Source: Porpolomopsis calyptriformis
Lineage: Eukaryota; Basidiomycota; Agaricomycetes; Agaricales; Hygrophoraceae
DNA: 64,000 bases
Reading direction: 5' to 3'
NCBI GenBank assembly: GCA_951640195.1
Contig: OX621171.1
Coordinates: forward strand, 248,001 to 312,000
The notes beneath the pieces are model-generated. The model saw only the letters and a program-made list of their open reading frames with translations. It searched no databases and had not been told where the DNA came from. How positions within the stretch are numbered: position 1 is the first letter of the stretch; every line of letters starts with the position of its first letter. A program made the position numbers and the translations under genes. Positions 23,516-33,540 of the stretch are shown here, one piece after another.

Positions 23516-23593
23516 CTGGTACTTCAAGAACAGGGTCATTTGTGAGGGAGTGCTTTAAATGATCAAAGGCACATTGTCATTTGGGAGTCCATT
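23516..23593 (-). pseudogene. element D pol fragment between LTR G and element P
   Basis: The minus frame reads WTPK, stop, QCAFDHLKHSLTNDPVLEVP, the connection between RT and RNase H. The stop is TGA at an expected Arg. The preceding residues (LLCKDAIWE) are at 53620-53585, on the other side of element P, so the segment proves that the 30-kb element split a single pol. Confidence 0.85.
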
Positions 23594-24034
23594 CACTCCT
23601 TGCACCCGACTATTTTCCCACATGCAAAATCTTATGCAGAATAGTCGGTAGCCTGTTAAATTTTTGTGAAAAATTTTGTCTATTGCAATTTTTTTCATTC
23701 TGCTTTGTGCAAAATCGGTCTTAAATGTTCAATGTCACTCAAATTTTGCTCTTTGTAAATTGTTTTGTTTCGCATTCTTGCAAAAAGATGGGAAAATGTA
23801 GCATTTTATTATAATTTTACATTTCTGGAAAACAAAAAGTTCTACAGCGTGCAATTTTCTGCGAATATTGAAACTTTTCAAACATGAAATATTATAAATA
23901 TTGTACAAACATTTTGCATGGTGCAAAATCGGCAGGAAATCTAAGATTTTGTACACAACAAGATCGATCGTGCACTACAGCACGCGATGTCTGGAACGAT
24001 AGGCGTGCAAGCAAGCGCACGCAGATTTTCTTAT
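23594..24034 (+). repeat. terminal inverted repeat, left end of element P
   Basis: About 441 bp are alignable with the reverse complement of 53145-53584 at roughly 80-85% by eye, ending with GCAGATTTTCTTA. It is AT-rich, with several copies of a TGCAAAAT-like word in both orientations (for example 23635, 23710, 23925), which are candidate transposase-binding repeats. Confidence 0.9.
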
Positions 24035-25445
24035 CAATGATGATCACAACATATACCAATTGAAAGAACATTAAGTAGGCCATAGTCCGGCCAAATTTAC
24101 ACAGCTGAACTGTAAAATTTAGTAGACAATACAAGTAGACTACTCCTGCTCAATATATCTGAATGAGACACGTCTGTTAGCCTCAGGCATTGAAGCACAA
24201 GGATATACTTACCTGCAACAATGATATCACCACGGTTACCGCTACCTCTTCCCATGAGAGGTGAGAAGCAGCAAAATGTGAGTCGATCACATTTGTGGTT
24301 ATGATCTCGATCTCTTTGAGTCGAGTGCTCCACATCCTAGTCTGAAGTATGGGGTATCGAAGGAATGGGTCACAAGCGACTTGAGCATGTTCATAACGCC
24401 GGACAGCAATTAGTGTTTTGACAGTATTTGCGGCACGCAACTGCAAGATGTAATCAATTTGGGCAGGGACAGGCATCTCACTTTCATCCGAGGCAATCAG
24501 AACTTAACTATTCCCAAGGTGCTTTGATGATATTGCATCTGTGATACCGTCAATGGTCAAATGAGATAGGAAATTAGTGTGGCGTAGTGGGGTGACTCTG
24601 AGGAAGGTAGCCAGGGCCTGATGTATGCTCTGAGGCATTGGGTGTGAGTTGTATTCATTGGAATCATTCGCAGCTTCATCTTCTGTGTCCTGCGCTGCAG
24701 CAGATAAACTAAGGATATCAGTGACGAGCGTGTTGTGGACTTGCGGGTCCAGGAGTTTCTGGAACATCGGCTGGCAGTGTTTCATTGCCTGCGGACAACT
24801 AGACTTTGATAAAATGCCCCGCAGATTGGCAGATCTGGTGAAGGAGCGAGACATGGTCTCTTCAAATTCTCCTGGTCTATAATTGGTAGTGACCTGCTGT
24901 AGTACACCAATGAGCCTCTTAAAGGGAAAGGTCCACCATGCATGAACAGGGCCAAAGAGGAGTAAATATTTGTGGAGGTGGAGTGCCATATGATGATTAG
25001 GATGGAATTCATAATCAGGGAAAATCATCTTGATACCTGCAAGGTACACTTGCATGTGTTGCAGGTACAAATCAGCGTGCGCAGGTGAAGTGACACGAGA
25101 AGAGGTGACAACTACTGCGGAAAGGAGTGCTATTGTAACATCCAATATTTTACCACACCTATCTAACCGGTTATTGCCCGACTCTACCTTAGCCCAGAGC
25201 TGGACCAGGGAGATGGGAAGATATGTGGTACCAAGGACACGCCACTAGTCTGCCTTGAGCTTTCCATGGCTCGGGGAGCCCAGGTTTAGGGGCACTGATG
25301 TTAACCATGAGGGAGTCACCATAGCATCGATGTCAGACCGCAATTGTTGCAACTCCTCGACTGTGAGAACATGGCCATGCCTCACCAAATGAGTCTCCTG
25401 TTCCTGTTAAGCAACACGCTATAAATACTGATTAGTCTTAGAAAT

Positions 25446-25692
25446 TGTTACATCCCAGTTCTGACGAACTCTGACGAATTCTGATGAACTCCGATAACTC
25501 CGAACACTCCATACTTTTCACATGTTTCCTACTTATGATGTCCTCTGTCGTCACTATGTCTCAGATATAATTATCTAGCAGGTATATAAGTACTGCGTTT
25601 TTCCCCTGTATCTGTAGACAGAATATCGACTAAGTCCCGTCATTTATCCATCTCCGAACTCTGAATTCACCTCTGAAACTTTGGACCTAACA
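25446..25692 (+). repeat. 5' LTR of outer chromovirus
   Basis: 247 bp, TGTTACATCC...CCTAACA, the same length as the 3' LTR at 37694-37940 with a handful of mismatches. Direct repeats of the word AACTCCGA are typical of its U3. The left flank GAAAT is the target duplication. Confidence 0.95.
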
Positions 25693-25705
25693 GTATATTC
25701 TGTCT
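25583..25705 (+). promoter_or_regulatory. TATA box, RNA start and self-priming site
   Basis: TATATAAG is at 25583-25590. AGACAGAATAT at 25616-25626, about 30 nt downstream and therefore at the expected RNA start, is exactly complementary to ATATTCTGTCT at 25695-25705, 2 nt inside the LTR. Tf1 and sushi elements prime reverse transcription with the folded-back first bases of their own RNA, and the layout here is the same. The sibling copy shows the same pairing on the minus strand. Confidence 0.75.
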
Positions 25706-25727
25706 CTAGCTCGGGTTTTTATTCACG

Positions 25728-26954
25728 ATGACACAACATACTCTTGAACATTTTACAGGATTTTCAACTAGAAGTCAATTATCTCTGACCAACTCCGAAA
25801 CAAGTCCTGTGTCTCCGACTACGCATATATCTGAAAGGCTTCCTACTGCTTTTCATGATTGAGAAAATCCGTTACGACCTGTAACTCTGCGGACTACCCA
25901 AGGTCAAGCATCAACTTCGGTTGAAGAAACACCTCAAGTCCAGCCAACTCAAGAAGCTCCGGAACAGGAGACAGCTGAAGAGAGATTGATCATGGCTTTT
26001 CAAAATATCGCCACCATCACTCAAGCTTCTTCTGGAGCCAAACCCGCAAAATCCAAAGTCTGAGAGCCTGATCCTTTTGATGGCTCTGATCCGATGAAAC
26101 TCCGACCTTTCCTGGTTTAACTTCAATTGAATTTCAAAGATAGGCCTTCTGCGTTTACTTCCGATGAAGCTAAGGTCAATTACACTATGTCATTTCTGAA
26201 GGGAATGGCGTTATCTTTATTCAAACTTTACCTTTTGGAGACTATTCCTAACCCTCCATTGTTCCTTTCGGACTTCTCGGAGTTCTGCTCCGAGTTACAG
26301 GACCAATTCGGACCTTTGGATCCAATAGGAACTGCCGAAGCGGAATTGGAATCCTTGAAGATGTTTGATAATCAACGGATCGCCAAATATATTGTGCACT
26401 TCAATAGGCTAGCGGTTCAAGTCCAATGGGACATTGGAGCACTGCGGCATATCTTTTACCGTGGTCTTCCAGATCAAATCAAGGATCAAATGTCTCAAGT
26501 CGGAAAACCAGCCATGTTGGTAGCTATGAAGGAGTTAGCTCAAACGATTGATACTAGGTATTGGGAACGTAAAGGAGAGCTTAAGCAGGACTCTGGTCGT
26601 GCTCCGGCACCTCCGATGAATGCTCCTAAACCACCTTCAACTCCAACAACACCTTCTACTTTCAAGAAAACTCCTATGAAATCCACTCCGACTACCTCAA
26701 CTCTGAAGCATCCTGACCTCTCCGATAAGCTTGGAAAAGACGGAAAGCTTACTCCGGCCAAACGAAAACGTCGTTTGGATAATAACTTGTGTATGTTTTG
26801 TGGATCCCCAGGTCATATGGCAAAAGAATGTCCAAAGTCGGGTTCCTCTGCTTCAAAGAAGGCTTCTGGACGTGCCACTACTATTGCCAATCCACCCACT
26901 CAGGAATCCCCTACTCCTATTCCGAGCGCCCCTCCGGCCACTCCGGAAAAATAG
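25728..26954 (+). pseudogene. gag of outer chromovirus
   Basis: Structural protein that coats the element RNA. The ATG at 25728 is 35 nt inside the LTR. It has a Ser/Thr/Glu-rich N-terminus, then a capsid-like retrotransposon gag domain (about 26070-26560: LNFKDRPSAF...FHNRLAVQ-type), a Pro/Thr linker and one CCHC knuckle CMFCGSPGHMAKEC at about 26790. The length of 409 codons equals the sibling's gag. In-frame stops are TGA near 25859 and 26061 and a TAA near 26118. The first is shared with the sibling; the TAA position is open in the sibling (CAA). Confidence 0.9.
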
Positions 26955-27090
26955 GAGGCAGTCCGCATGAGACGCGGAATGTGGACTGCATTGAAACCGT
27001 TCCTGTGTCTTCTATTGTAAAGCTCAATGCTTCCGTTCCTTGCTCTGATTCCTTTTTGATCACTTTATTTATCGATTCATTATCTATTCC

Positions 27091-27336
27091 TGTTATGTCC
27101 GAAGTTTCGGAGTTGAATTCAGAGATCGGAGATGAATAAACGATGGGACTTAGTCGATATTCTGTCTACAGATACAGGAAAAAACGCAGTACTTATATAC
27201 CTGCTAGATAATTATATCTGAGACATAATGACGACAGAGGACGTCATAAGTAGGAAACATGTGAAAAGTACGGAGTGTTCGGAGTTGTTGGAGTTCATCG
27301 GAATTCATCGGAGTTCGTCGGAACTGGGATGTAACA
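27091..27336 (-). repeat. 3' LTR of inner chromovirus
   Basis: 246 bp, reverse of TGTTACATCC...CATAACA. Just outside on the interior side (27337-27349) is the polypurine tract, AAGAGGGAGATAC on the minus strand, identical to that of the outer copy. Confidence 0.95.
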
Positions 27337-27505
27337 GTATCTCCCTCTTAAGGGTAAGCCCTTGAGACCGCATATTGGACTTGACCATATTTGGTAATGA
27401 CCAAGAAATTGGAGTTTCGGAATGTGGCGGATTTCGGAGAATCGTCGGAGTTTGAAATCGGAACATATATAATAAGGTCCGGCGGACCACCCTTCTTCAT
27501 TAACA

Positions 27506-28288
27506 ATGCCCACTCGCGAAGAAATCCAAGCTCAACTCGCACAGCTTCAAGTCCTGCTCGAAAATGAAGAACAATGAGAGCGCGAGGAAGCGGAGCAAGC
27601 GGAGGAGGCCCGGAGGGTGGAGGAAGAGTGTCGGTTGGCAGAGGAACGACGAGCAGCCAGAAAGGCGGCTAAGGCTGCAAAAAGGGAGGCAGCAAGGAGG
27701 GCGAAGGAGGCGGCTCAAATAGCGGAGCCAGCGGAGCAGGCGGAGATGGCGGCAGAGGAAAGATCAGGGCAAGAGGCCTTGATCAGACGACCGTAAGTAT
27801 TTTCTGTTTATCCACTTTATTCCGGAGTTGACCGGAGTTCGTTTAGGAGGGCTCCGTGTGAGCCTTGCATCAAGAAAGGGAGTGCGGAGGGGTGTGTGTG
27901 GCCGACTGGACAGGGGAAGGCCCGGAGTTGTACCGCCTGCCAACAGGTGAAGGCCAAATGCTGGGTTGGAGAAGAACCAGCAAAAAGAAAGCGCGTTCGG
28001 AGCACCACGGAGGAACCAAAGCACGGCGGAAAAAGATGATGGGGAAATGCGGAGTCATCGGAGATGGCGATTTTGAGGGAGGAGCTGCAAGGAGTTTGGG
28101 GGGAGATGAGGAAGATGAGGATGGAGATGAAGAGAATGAGGGAGTCCATGGAGAGGAATGAGGAGTTGTTAGATGGGGAGTATAAGGATAGTGGAGAAAG
28201 CGGAGAAAGTTCGGAGATGTCGGAGGAGTTGGAGATGTTGGAGGAGGAAATGCCCATAAGGGATGTAGAAATAGTCCCTTTGGAATAG
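27506..28288 (+). pseudogene. antisense zinc-cluster gene of inner chromovirus
   Basis: The gene runs opposite to pol, between the pol stop (28338) and the 3' LTR. Exon 1 is 27506-27792, with a 54-nt intron 27793-27846 (GTAAGT...GTTTAG) and exon 2 27847-28288, about 242 codons. Residues 10-85 form a Glu/Ala/Arg coiled coil. Exon 2 begins with Cys-rich CEPC...GC...CTACQQVKAKC, spaced C-x2-C-x8-C-x11-C-x2-C-x6-C, close to fungal Zn2Cys6 clusters. A Met/Glu/Arg-rich helix and an acidic tail follow. TGA codons at residue 24 and after KHGGKR break it; the first also occurs in the outer copy. A DNA- or RNA-binding regulator is a guess from the Cys pattern. Confidence 0.65.
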
Positions 28289-28337
28289 ATAATGAATTTT
28301 TTTGAATTGAAGTAAAGAATAAATAAGAGCGAAAGAA

Positions 28338-31300
28338 ATCAATAGTCAGGTCCGGGTTTCTCCGGATAAGCGGAGTGGAACTCTGAGACGAGTTCCAAAG
28401 CATGTCCTAGCTCAGTAGCGAGGATCCATGAGGTTTCTTCGTCGGTACCTTCGTAGCCTTCCCAACAAACCAAATACAATAATTTGCATAAGCGACGCCT
28501 ATTATCAATTTTCGAGTCTAGGATTTCAGAGATCTCGAACTCCGGTTCTCCGTCTATGATTACTGGAGGAGGTGGAGGTTGTACTCGGTTGGAATCGTAT
28601 TCGGTGAGGCTGGTTCCAACTGTGATACATGAAAGACAGGATGGATAGCTTTCATGGAACTAGGCAAACAGAGAGTATAGGAATGGGTTCCAACTCGGGT
28701 AATAACCTCAAAAGGACCTAAGTTCTTCTCCGAGAGTTTCTTGGAGGGTCTGGTAGTTTGGAAAAACTTGGCCTTTATGAAGGCTTGAGTTCCTATTTCA
28801 AAATCAGGGGCTGGAATGCGTTTTAAGTCAGCGTAGTGCTGATAACGCTTTTGAGCTTCGGAGATGGTATTTCGGAGTTCGGAGTGGAGTTCGTCCAAAT
28901 CAACAGCTAGTTCTCTGGCTCGAACGGAAGTAAGATCATGCTCAGGGTGTACTGAAATATTTGGATGATAACCCTTGTTAGCGAAAAAAGGGGATATCCC
29001 AGTAGTAGCATTCGGAGCGTTGTTATACACGAATTCCGCAATAGCCAGGAGATGGGACCAGTTGTCCTGTTGATAGTTACAATACATCCATAGGTATTGC
29101 TCCAAGGTTTGATTGACTCATTCAGTTTGTCCGTCACCTTCCGGATGATACCCGGAGGTAAAATGGAGACGCATGTCAAGGACTTTACCCAATGACCGGA
29201 AAAAGTGGGAGACGAACTCTGAGCCTCGGTCACAGGTGACATGTGAGGGAACTCCATGTTTGGAGAATACATGGACAAGGAAAAGTTGAGCGAGTTGAGG
29301 AGCAGTGATGGTGTCGAAGGTTGGTATAAAAATAGCTTGTTTGGAGAATTGATCAATAATGACAAGAATAGTGGAGAATTCATCAGAGTTAGGGAGTTGC
29401 TCGATGAAATCCATGGAGATGGAATTCCAAGGTTTCTCCGGAATTGGGAGTTGCTTGAGCAAACCATAAGGTCGATGGCGAGGGACTTTGGACCTAGCGC
29501 ACATAGTACAGGAGTTACAGTAGTCCTTTACAAAGGTCCGGAGTTCCGGCCATGTGTATTCTCGTCGGATCAATTCAAGCATTTTGTTTTGACCAAAATG
29601 ACCAGCAATTGGATGATCATGTTTCATACGCAAAATTTGAAGTCGTAAGTCATCTACGTCGGGCACATAGATATGATCATTGTGACGAAGGAAACCAGAA
29701 GTGTCGATAGTCCATCGGAGATTGGAGTTGGCATTGGAGTTGGCCTCGGAGTTAGACTCCGCAACCTTCAGATGCTCCATAGCCACTGGATCATCACGAA
29801 GTGAATTCTGAATTTTCGAGTGGAGGGAGTCCACATCCATAATGAAAGCAGCCTTTAACACTGGATCCAATAAGGATAAAGCTCATAGGGACGAAGCCAG
29901 TTGCTCCGAGGTAAAAACTGGTCGGAGGTTCTGAGGGTTGATACTGGCGTAGTCGCTATCTCCCTCTTTAGGGTTTATGTCATACCGACGTGTTAAGAAG
30001 TCCGGTTTCGCTCCGAGCTTTCTGGGGCGAAAACGAATGACCAGATTAAAGCCCGACAAAAATTCAGACCAATGAGCCTGACGCCGTGACAGGAGTTTGG
30101 TTGTAGAAAAGTATACCAAATTCTTGTGATCAGTGACAATGTCGACCGGGTCAGAAGAGCCTTCAAGGTAATGACGCCAGTTGCGAAAACTATTGTGAAT
30201 GGCTAACAGTTCCTTGTCATGAATATTGTAATTCAACTCCGGCGGAGTTAAAGTCCGAGAGTAGAATGCAATGGGATGTAATGATTCATCATCAGCGTAA
30301 GTTGATAAGATGCCTACTATGGCATAATTGGAGGCATCTGTCTCTACTACCAGACGTGATCCCGGAGTGAAATTGACAAGAACAGGAGCGGAAGTGAAGG
30401 CCCACTTCAGAGATTCAAATGCGAACTTGCATTGAGTATCGAAATTCCACGGAACGTTTTTCTGGGTCAGTCGCGTAAGCGGGGATACCAATCCCGAGTA
30501 GTTATTGATAAAACACCTATAGAAATTTCCAAAACCTAAGAATGACTGGACATCCTTGATTTTCCATGGTTCTGGCCAATCCAGGATAATTTGAACCTTG
30601 GCAGGGTCCATGGTAATTCCACCAGGGGAAAGAATAAATCCAAGGTATTCAATCGTATCTTGATGAAAGAAACATTTCTCCAGTTTTCCGAAAAGACTGT
30701 TAAGTTGGAGTCTTCGGAGTACCTCGCGGACATGTCTCCGGTGATCTGTAATGTTATCAGAGTAGATAAGGATATCATCAAGATATACTACAACGGAGAT
30801 ATTGGAGAGGTCGGAGAAAATCTCGTTTATGAAACGTTGAAATGTTGATGGGGCATTGCATAGACCTAGGGGCATAACCAAGAATTCGAAAGCACCATAC
30901 CTGGTACGGAAAGTGGTTTTCCATTCATCCCCTCCCGCGATTCGTACATTGAAGTATCCAATTCATAGATCGATTTTGGTGTAAATACGACCTTTGCTGG
31001 CACGGTCCAGGAGATCGGAGATGAGCGGAAGTGGGTAACGATCTTTCTTGGTGATTTTATTGATGCCTCGATAGTCCACGCATAAACGTAAGGAACCATC
31101 TTTCTTGTGGATGAAAACGATCGGAGCACCGCCCGGAGATCTGGAGGAACGTATCCAACCTTTTCTAAGATGCTCATCCAAGAATATACGAAGGGCTTCT
31201 TGTTCCGCAACAGAAAGAGAATAGATGCGTCCCAGTGGAGGTGTCGTTCCTTCTTCTAGTTCAATATGATGATCGCTGTAACAATGAGGAGGAAGATGTT

Positions 31301-32015
31301 TAGATTTTCCTTCACTGAAAACATCAGCATAGTCATGATATTCCGGAGGAACTTTCGCGTAAAATGTAGGGTCCGGAGGAACATCAGAGATGTCGACAGA
31401 ACATGCTTTCGCAATATCAGTAGTTTGAAGAATGAATGATTGAGATCCTTCTTGCTTGCTAGCATGTACAAATGCGGCTGCCGAAATAATGGACACAGGA
31501 GGAAGTGAAGTCGGAGCTGGAGTCGGAGCTGGAGGGTCAAACAGAGTTGCCTCGGAGGGCATAGGTGTCGACCACGAAGACGAATACATCGGTTTTGGTG
31601 TCCCGAATGAAATACTGCTTGTAACCCAGTCAATCAACGGATTGTAGCGGGTAAGCCAGTTGAATCCAAGAACAGCAGAACAAGATGCATCCAATGGAGG
31701 GACCAAAAACTCAATATCTAGAGTTTCTCCAGATGGAAATCGGACAGGGAGGATAACTCCCAAATCAATGGTTCTCCCTTGAGATCCATCAAATAATTGG
31801 AGTTGCTTTGGAGGAAGCGGAGATGTTTTAAGCTTGTTTCGATGGACAAAGTCAAAGTCCAAGAAACAATGCGTGGATCCTGAATCGATAAGAGTTGGAA
31901 TAGATAATGAATCAATAAATAAAGTGATCAAAAAGGAATCAGAGCAAGGAACGGAAGCGTTGAGCTTTACAATAGAAGATGCAGGAACAGTTTCAACGCA
32001 GTCCACATTCCGCAT
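28338..32015 (-). pseudogene. pol of inner chromovirus
   Basis: The minus frame starts at the ATG at 32015, 18 nt beyond the gag stop. Protease LIDSGSTHC is at about 31900, RT RLCVDYRGIN at about 31095, VMPLGLCNAPSTF at 30880 and YLDDILIY at about 30780. RNase H ETDASNYA is at about 30350, the integrase zinc finger about 29655-29540 and CDRGSEF at about 29235. Chromodomain FEISEILDS...TSWILATE is about 28540-28400, and the stop is at 28338. TGA stops at about 30961, 29883 and 29118 plus a frameshift near 28560 kill it. The 30961 and 29118 stops are also present in the outer copy. Confidence 0.9.
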
Positions 32016-32032
32016 CTCATGCGGACTGCCTC

Positions 32033-33259
32033 CTATTTTTCTGGAGCAGCCGGAGGGGCGCTCAGAATAGGAGTAGGGGATTCCTGAGTGGGTGGATCAG
32101 CAACAGCAGTGGCATGTCCAGAAGCCTTCTTTGAAGCAGAGGAACCAGACTTTGGACATTCCTTCGCCATATGACCTGGGGATCCACAAAACATACACAA
32201 GTTATTATCCAAACGACGTTTTCATTCGGCCGGAGTAAGCTTCCCGTCTTTTCCGAGCTTATCAGAGAGGTCAGGATGCTTCGGAGTTGAGGTAGTCGGA
32301 GTGGATTTCATAGGAGTTTTCTTGAAAGTAGAAGGTGTCGTTGGAGTTGAAGGTAGTTTAGGAGCATTCGTCGGAGGTGCAGGAGCATGACCGGAGTCCC
32401 GCTTAAGTTCTCCTTTACGTTCCCAATACCTAGCATCAATCGTTTGAGCTAACTCCTTCATAGCTACCAACGTGGCTGGTTTTCCGACTTGAGACATTTG
32501 ATCCTTGATTCGATCTGGGAGACCACGGTAAAAGATATGCCGCAGTGCTCCAACATCCCATTGGACTTGAACCGCTAGCCTATTGAAATGCACAATATAT
32601 TTGGCAATTCGTTGATTATCGAACATCTTCAAGGATTCTAATTCCGCTTCGGCAGTTCCTATTGGATCCAAAGGTCCGAATTGGTCCTGTAACTCAGAGC
32701 AGAACTCTGAGAAGTCCGAAAGGAACAACGGAGGGTTAGGAATAGTTTCCAAAAGATAAGGTTCGAATAAAGATAACGCCATTCCCTTCAGAAACGACAT
32801 AGCATAATTGACCTTAGCTTCATCGGAAGTAAATGCAGAAGGCCTATCCTTGAAATTCAATTGAAGTTGAACCAGGAAAGGTCGGAGTTTCATCGGATCA
32901 GAGCCGTCAAAAGGATCAGGCTCTCGGACTTTGGATTTTGCCGGTTTAGCTCCAGAAGAAGCTTGAGCGATGGTGGCGATATTTTGAAAAGCCATGATCA
33001 ATCTTTCTTCAGCTGTCTCCTGTTCTGGAGCTTCCTGAGCCGGCTGGACTTGCAGTGTCTCTTCAACCGAAGTTGATGCTTGACCTTGAGTAGTCTGCGG
33101 AGTTATGGGTCATAACGGATTTTCTCAATCATGAAAAGTAGTAGGAAGCCTCTCAGATGTACACGTAGTTGGAGACACAGGACTTGTTTCAGAGTTGGTC
33201 GGAGATAATCGACCTCTAGTTGAAAATCCTGTAAAACGTTCAAGAGTACGTTGTGTCAT
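32033..33259 (-). pseudogene. gag of inner chromovirus
   Basis: 409 codons from the ATG at 33259, the same architecture as the outer gag: capsid-like domain (about 32880-32400), Pro/Thr linker and CCHC knuckle CMFCGSPGHMAKEC at about 32200. There is a TGA at about 32220 (CGA in the outer copy) and one near 33122 that both copies share. The 5' leader to the LTR is 35 nt. Confidence 0.9.
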
Positions 33260-33294
33260 TGTGAATAAAAACCCGAGCTAGAGACAGAATATAC

Positions 33295-33540
33295 TGTCAT
33301 GTCCAAAGTTTCAGAGTTGAATTCAGAGATCGGAGATGAATAAACGACGGGACTTAGTCGATATTCTGTCTACAGATACAGGAAAAAACGCAGTACTTAT
33401 ATACCTGCTAGATAATTATATCTGAGACATAATGACGATAGAGGATGTCATAAGTAGGAAACATGTGAAAAGTACAGAGTGTTCAGAGTTGTTGGAGTTC
33501 ATCGGAATTCATTGGAGTTCGTCGGAACTGGGATGTAACA
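33295..33540 (-). repeat. 5' LTR of inner chromovirus
   Basis: 246 bp on the minus strand. AGACAGAATAT within it pairs with ATATTCTGTCT just inside the element (about 33282-33292), repeating the self-priming layout of the outer copy. ATTCC follows as target duplication. Confidence 0.95.

Larger units (their letters stand above)
27091..33540 (-). mobile_element. Inner chromovirus, sibling of the outer copy, inverted
   Basis: A 6450-bp element has 246-bp LTRs (33295-33540 is the 5' LTR, 27091-27336 the 3' LTR on the minus strand) and a 5-bp duplication ATTCC (27086-27090, 33541-33545). It sits in the outer copy's protease coding region just before LIDSGST. The gene order is the same, but the antisense gene is longer (it has the zinc-cluster exon). 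It is highly similar to the outer copy over gag and pol, so the insertion is recent. Confidence 0.95.

Noticed and set aside
26930..26960. Classical -1 slippery heptamer between gag and pol
   Set aside because: The A-run before the gag stop does not form X-XXY-YYZ in the gag frame; only the -1 frame relation and overlap are supported.
27865..28161. Overlapping plus-strand ORF in another frame at the antisense gene
   Set aside because: The spliced frame through 27847-28288 carries the Cys cluster and matches the sibling; the other frame is a shadow.
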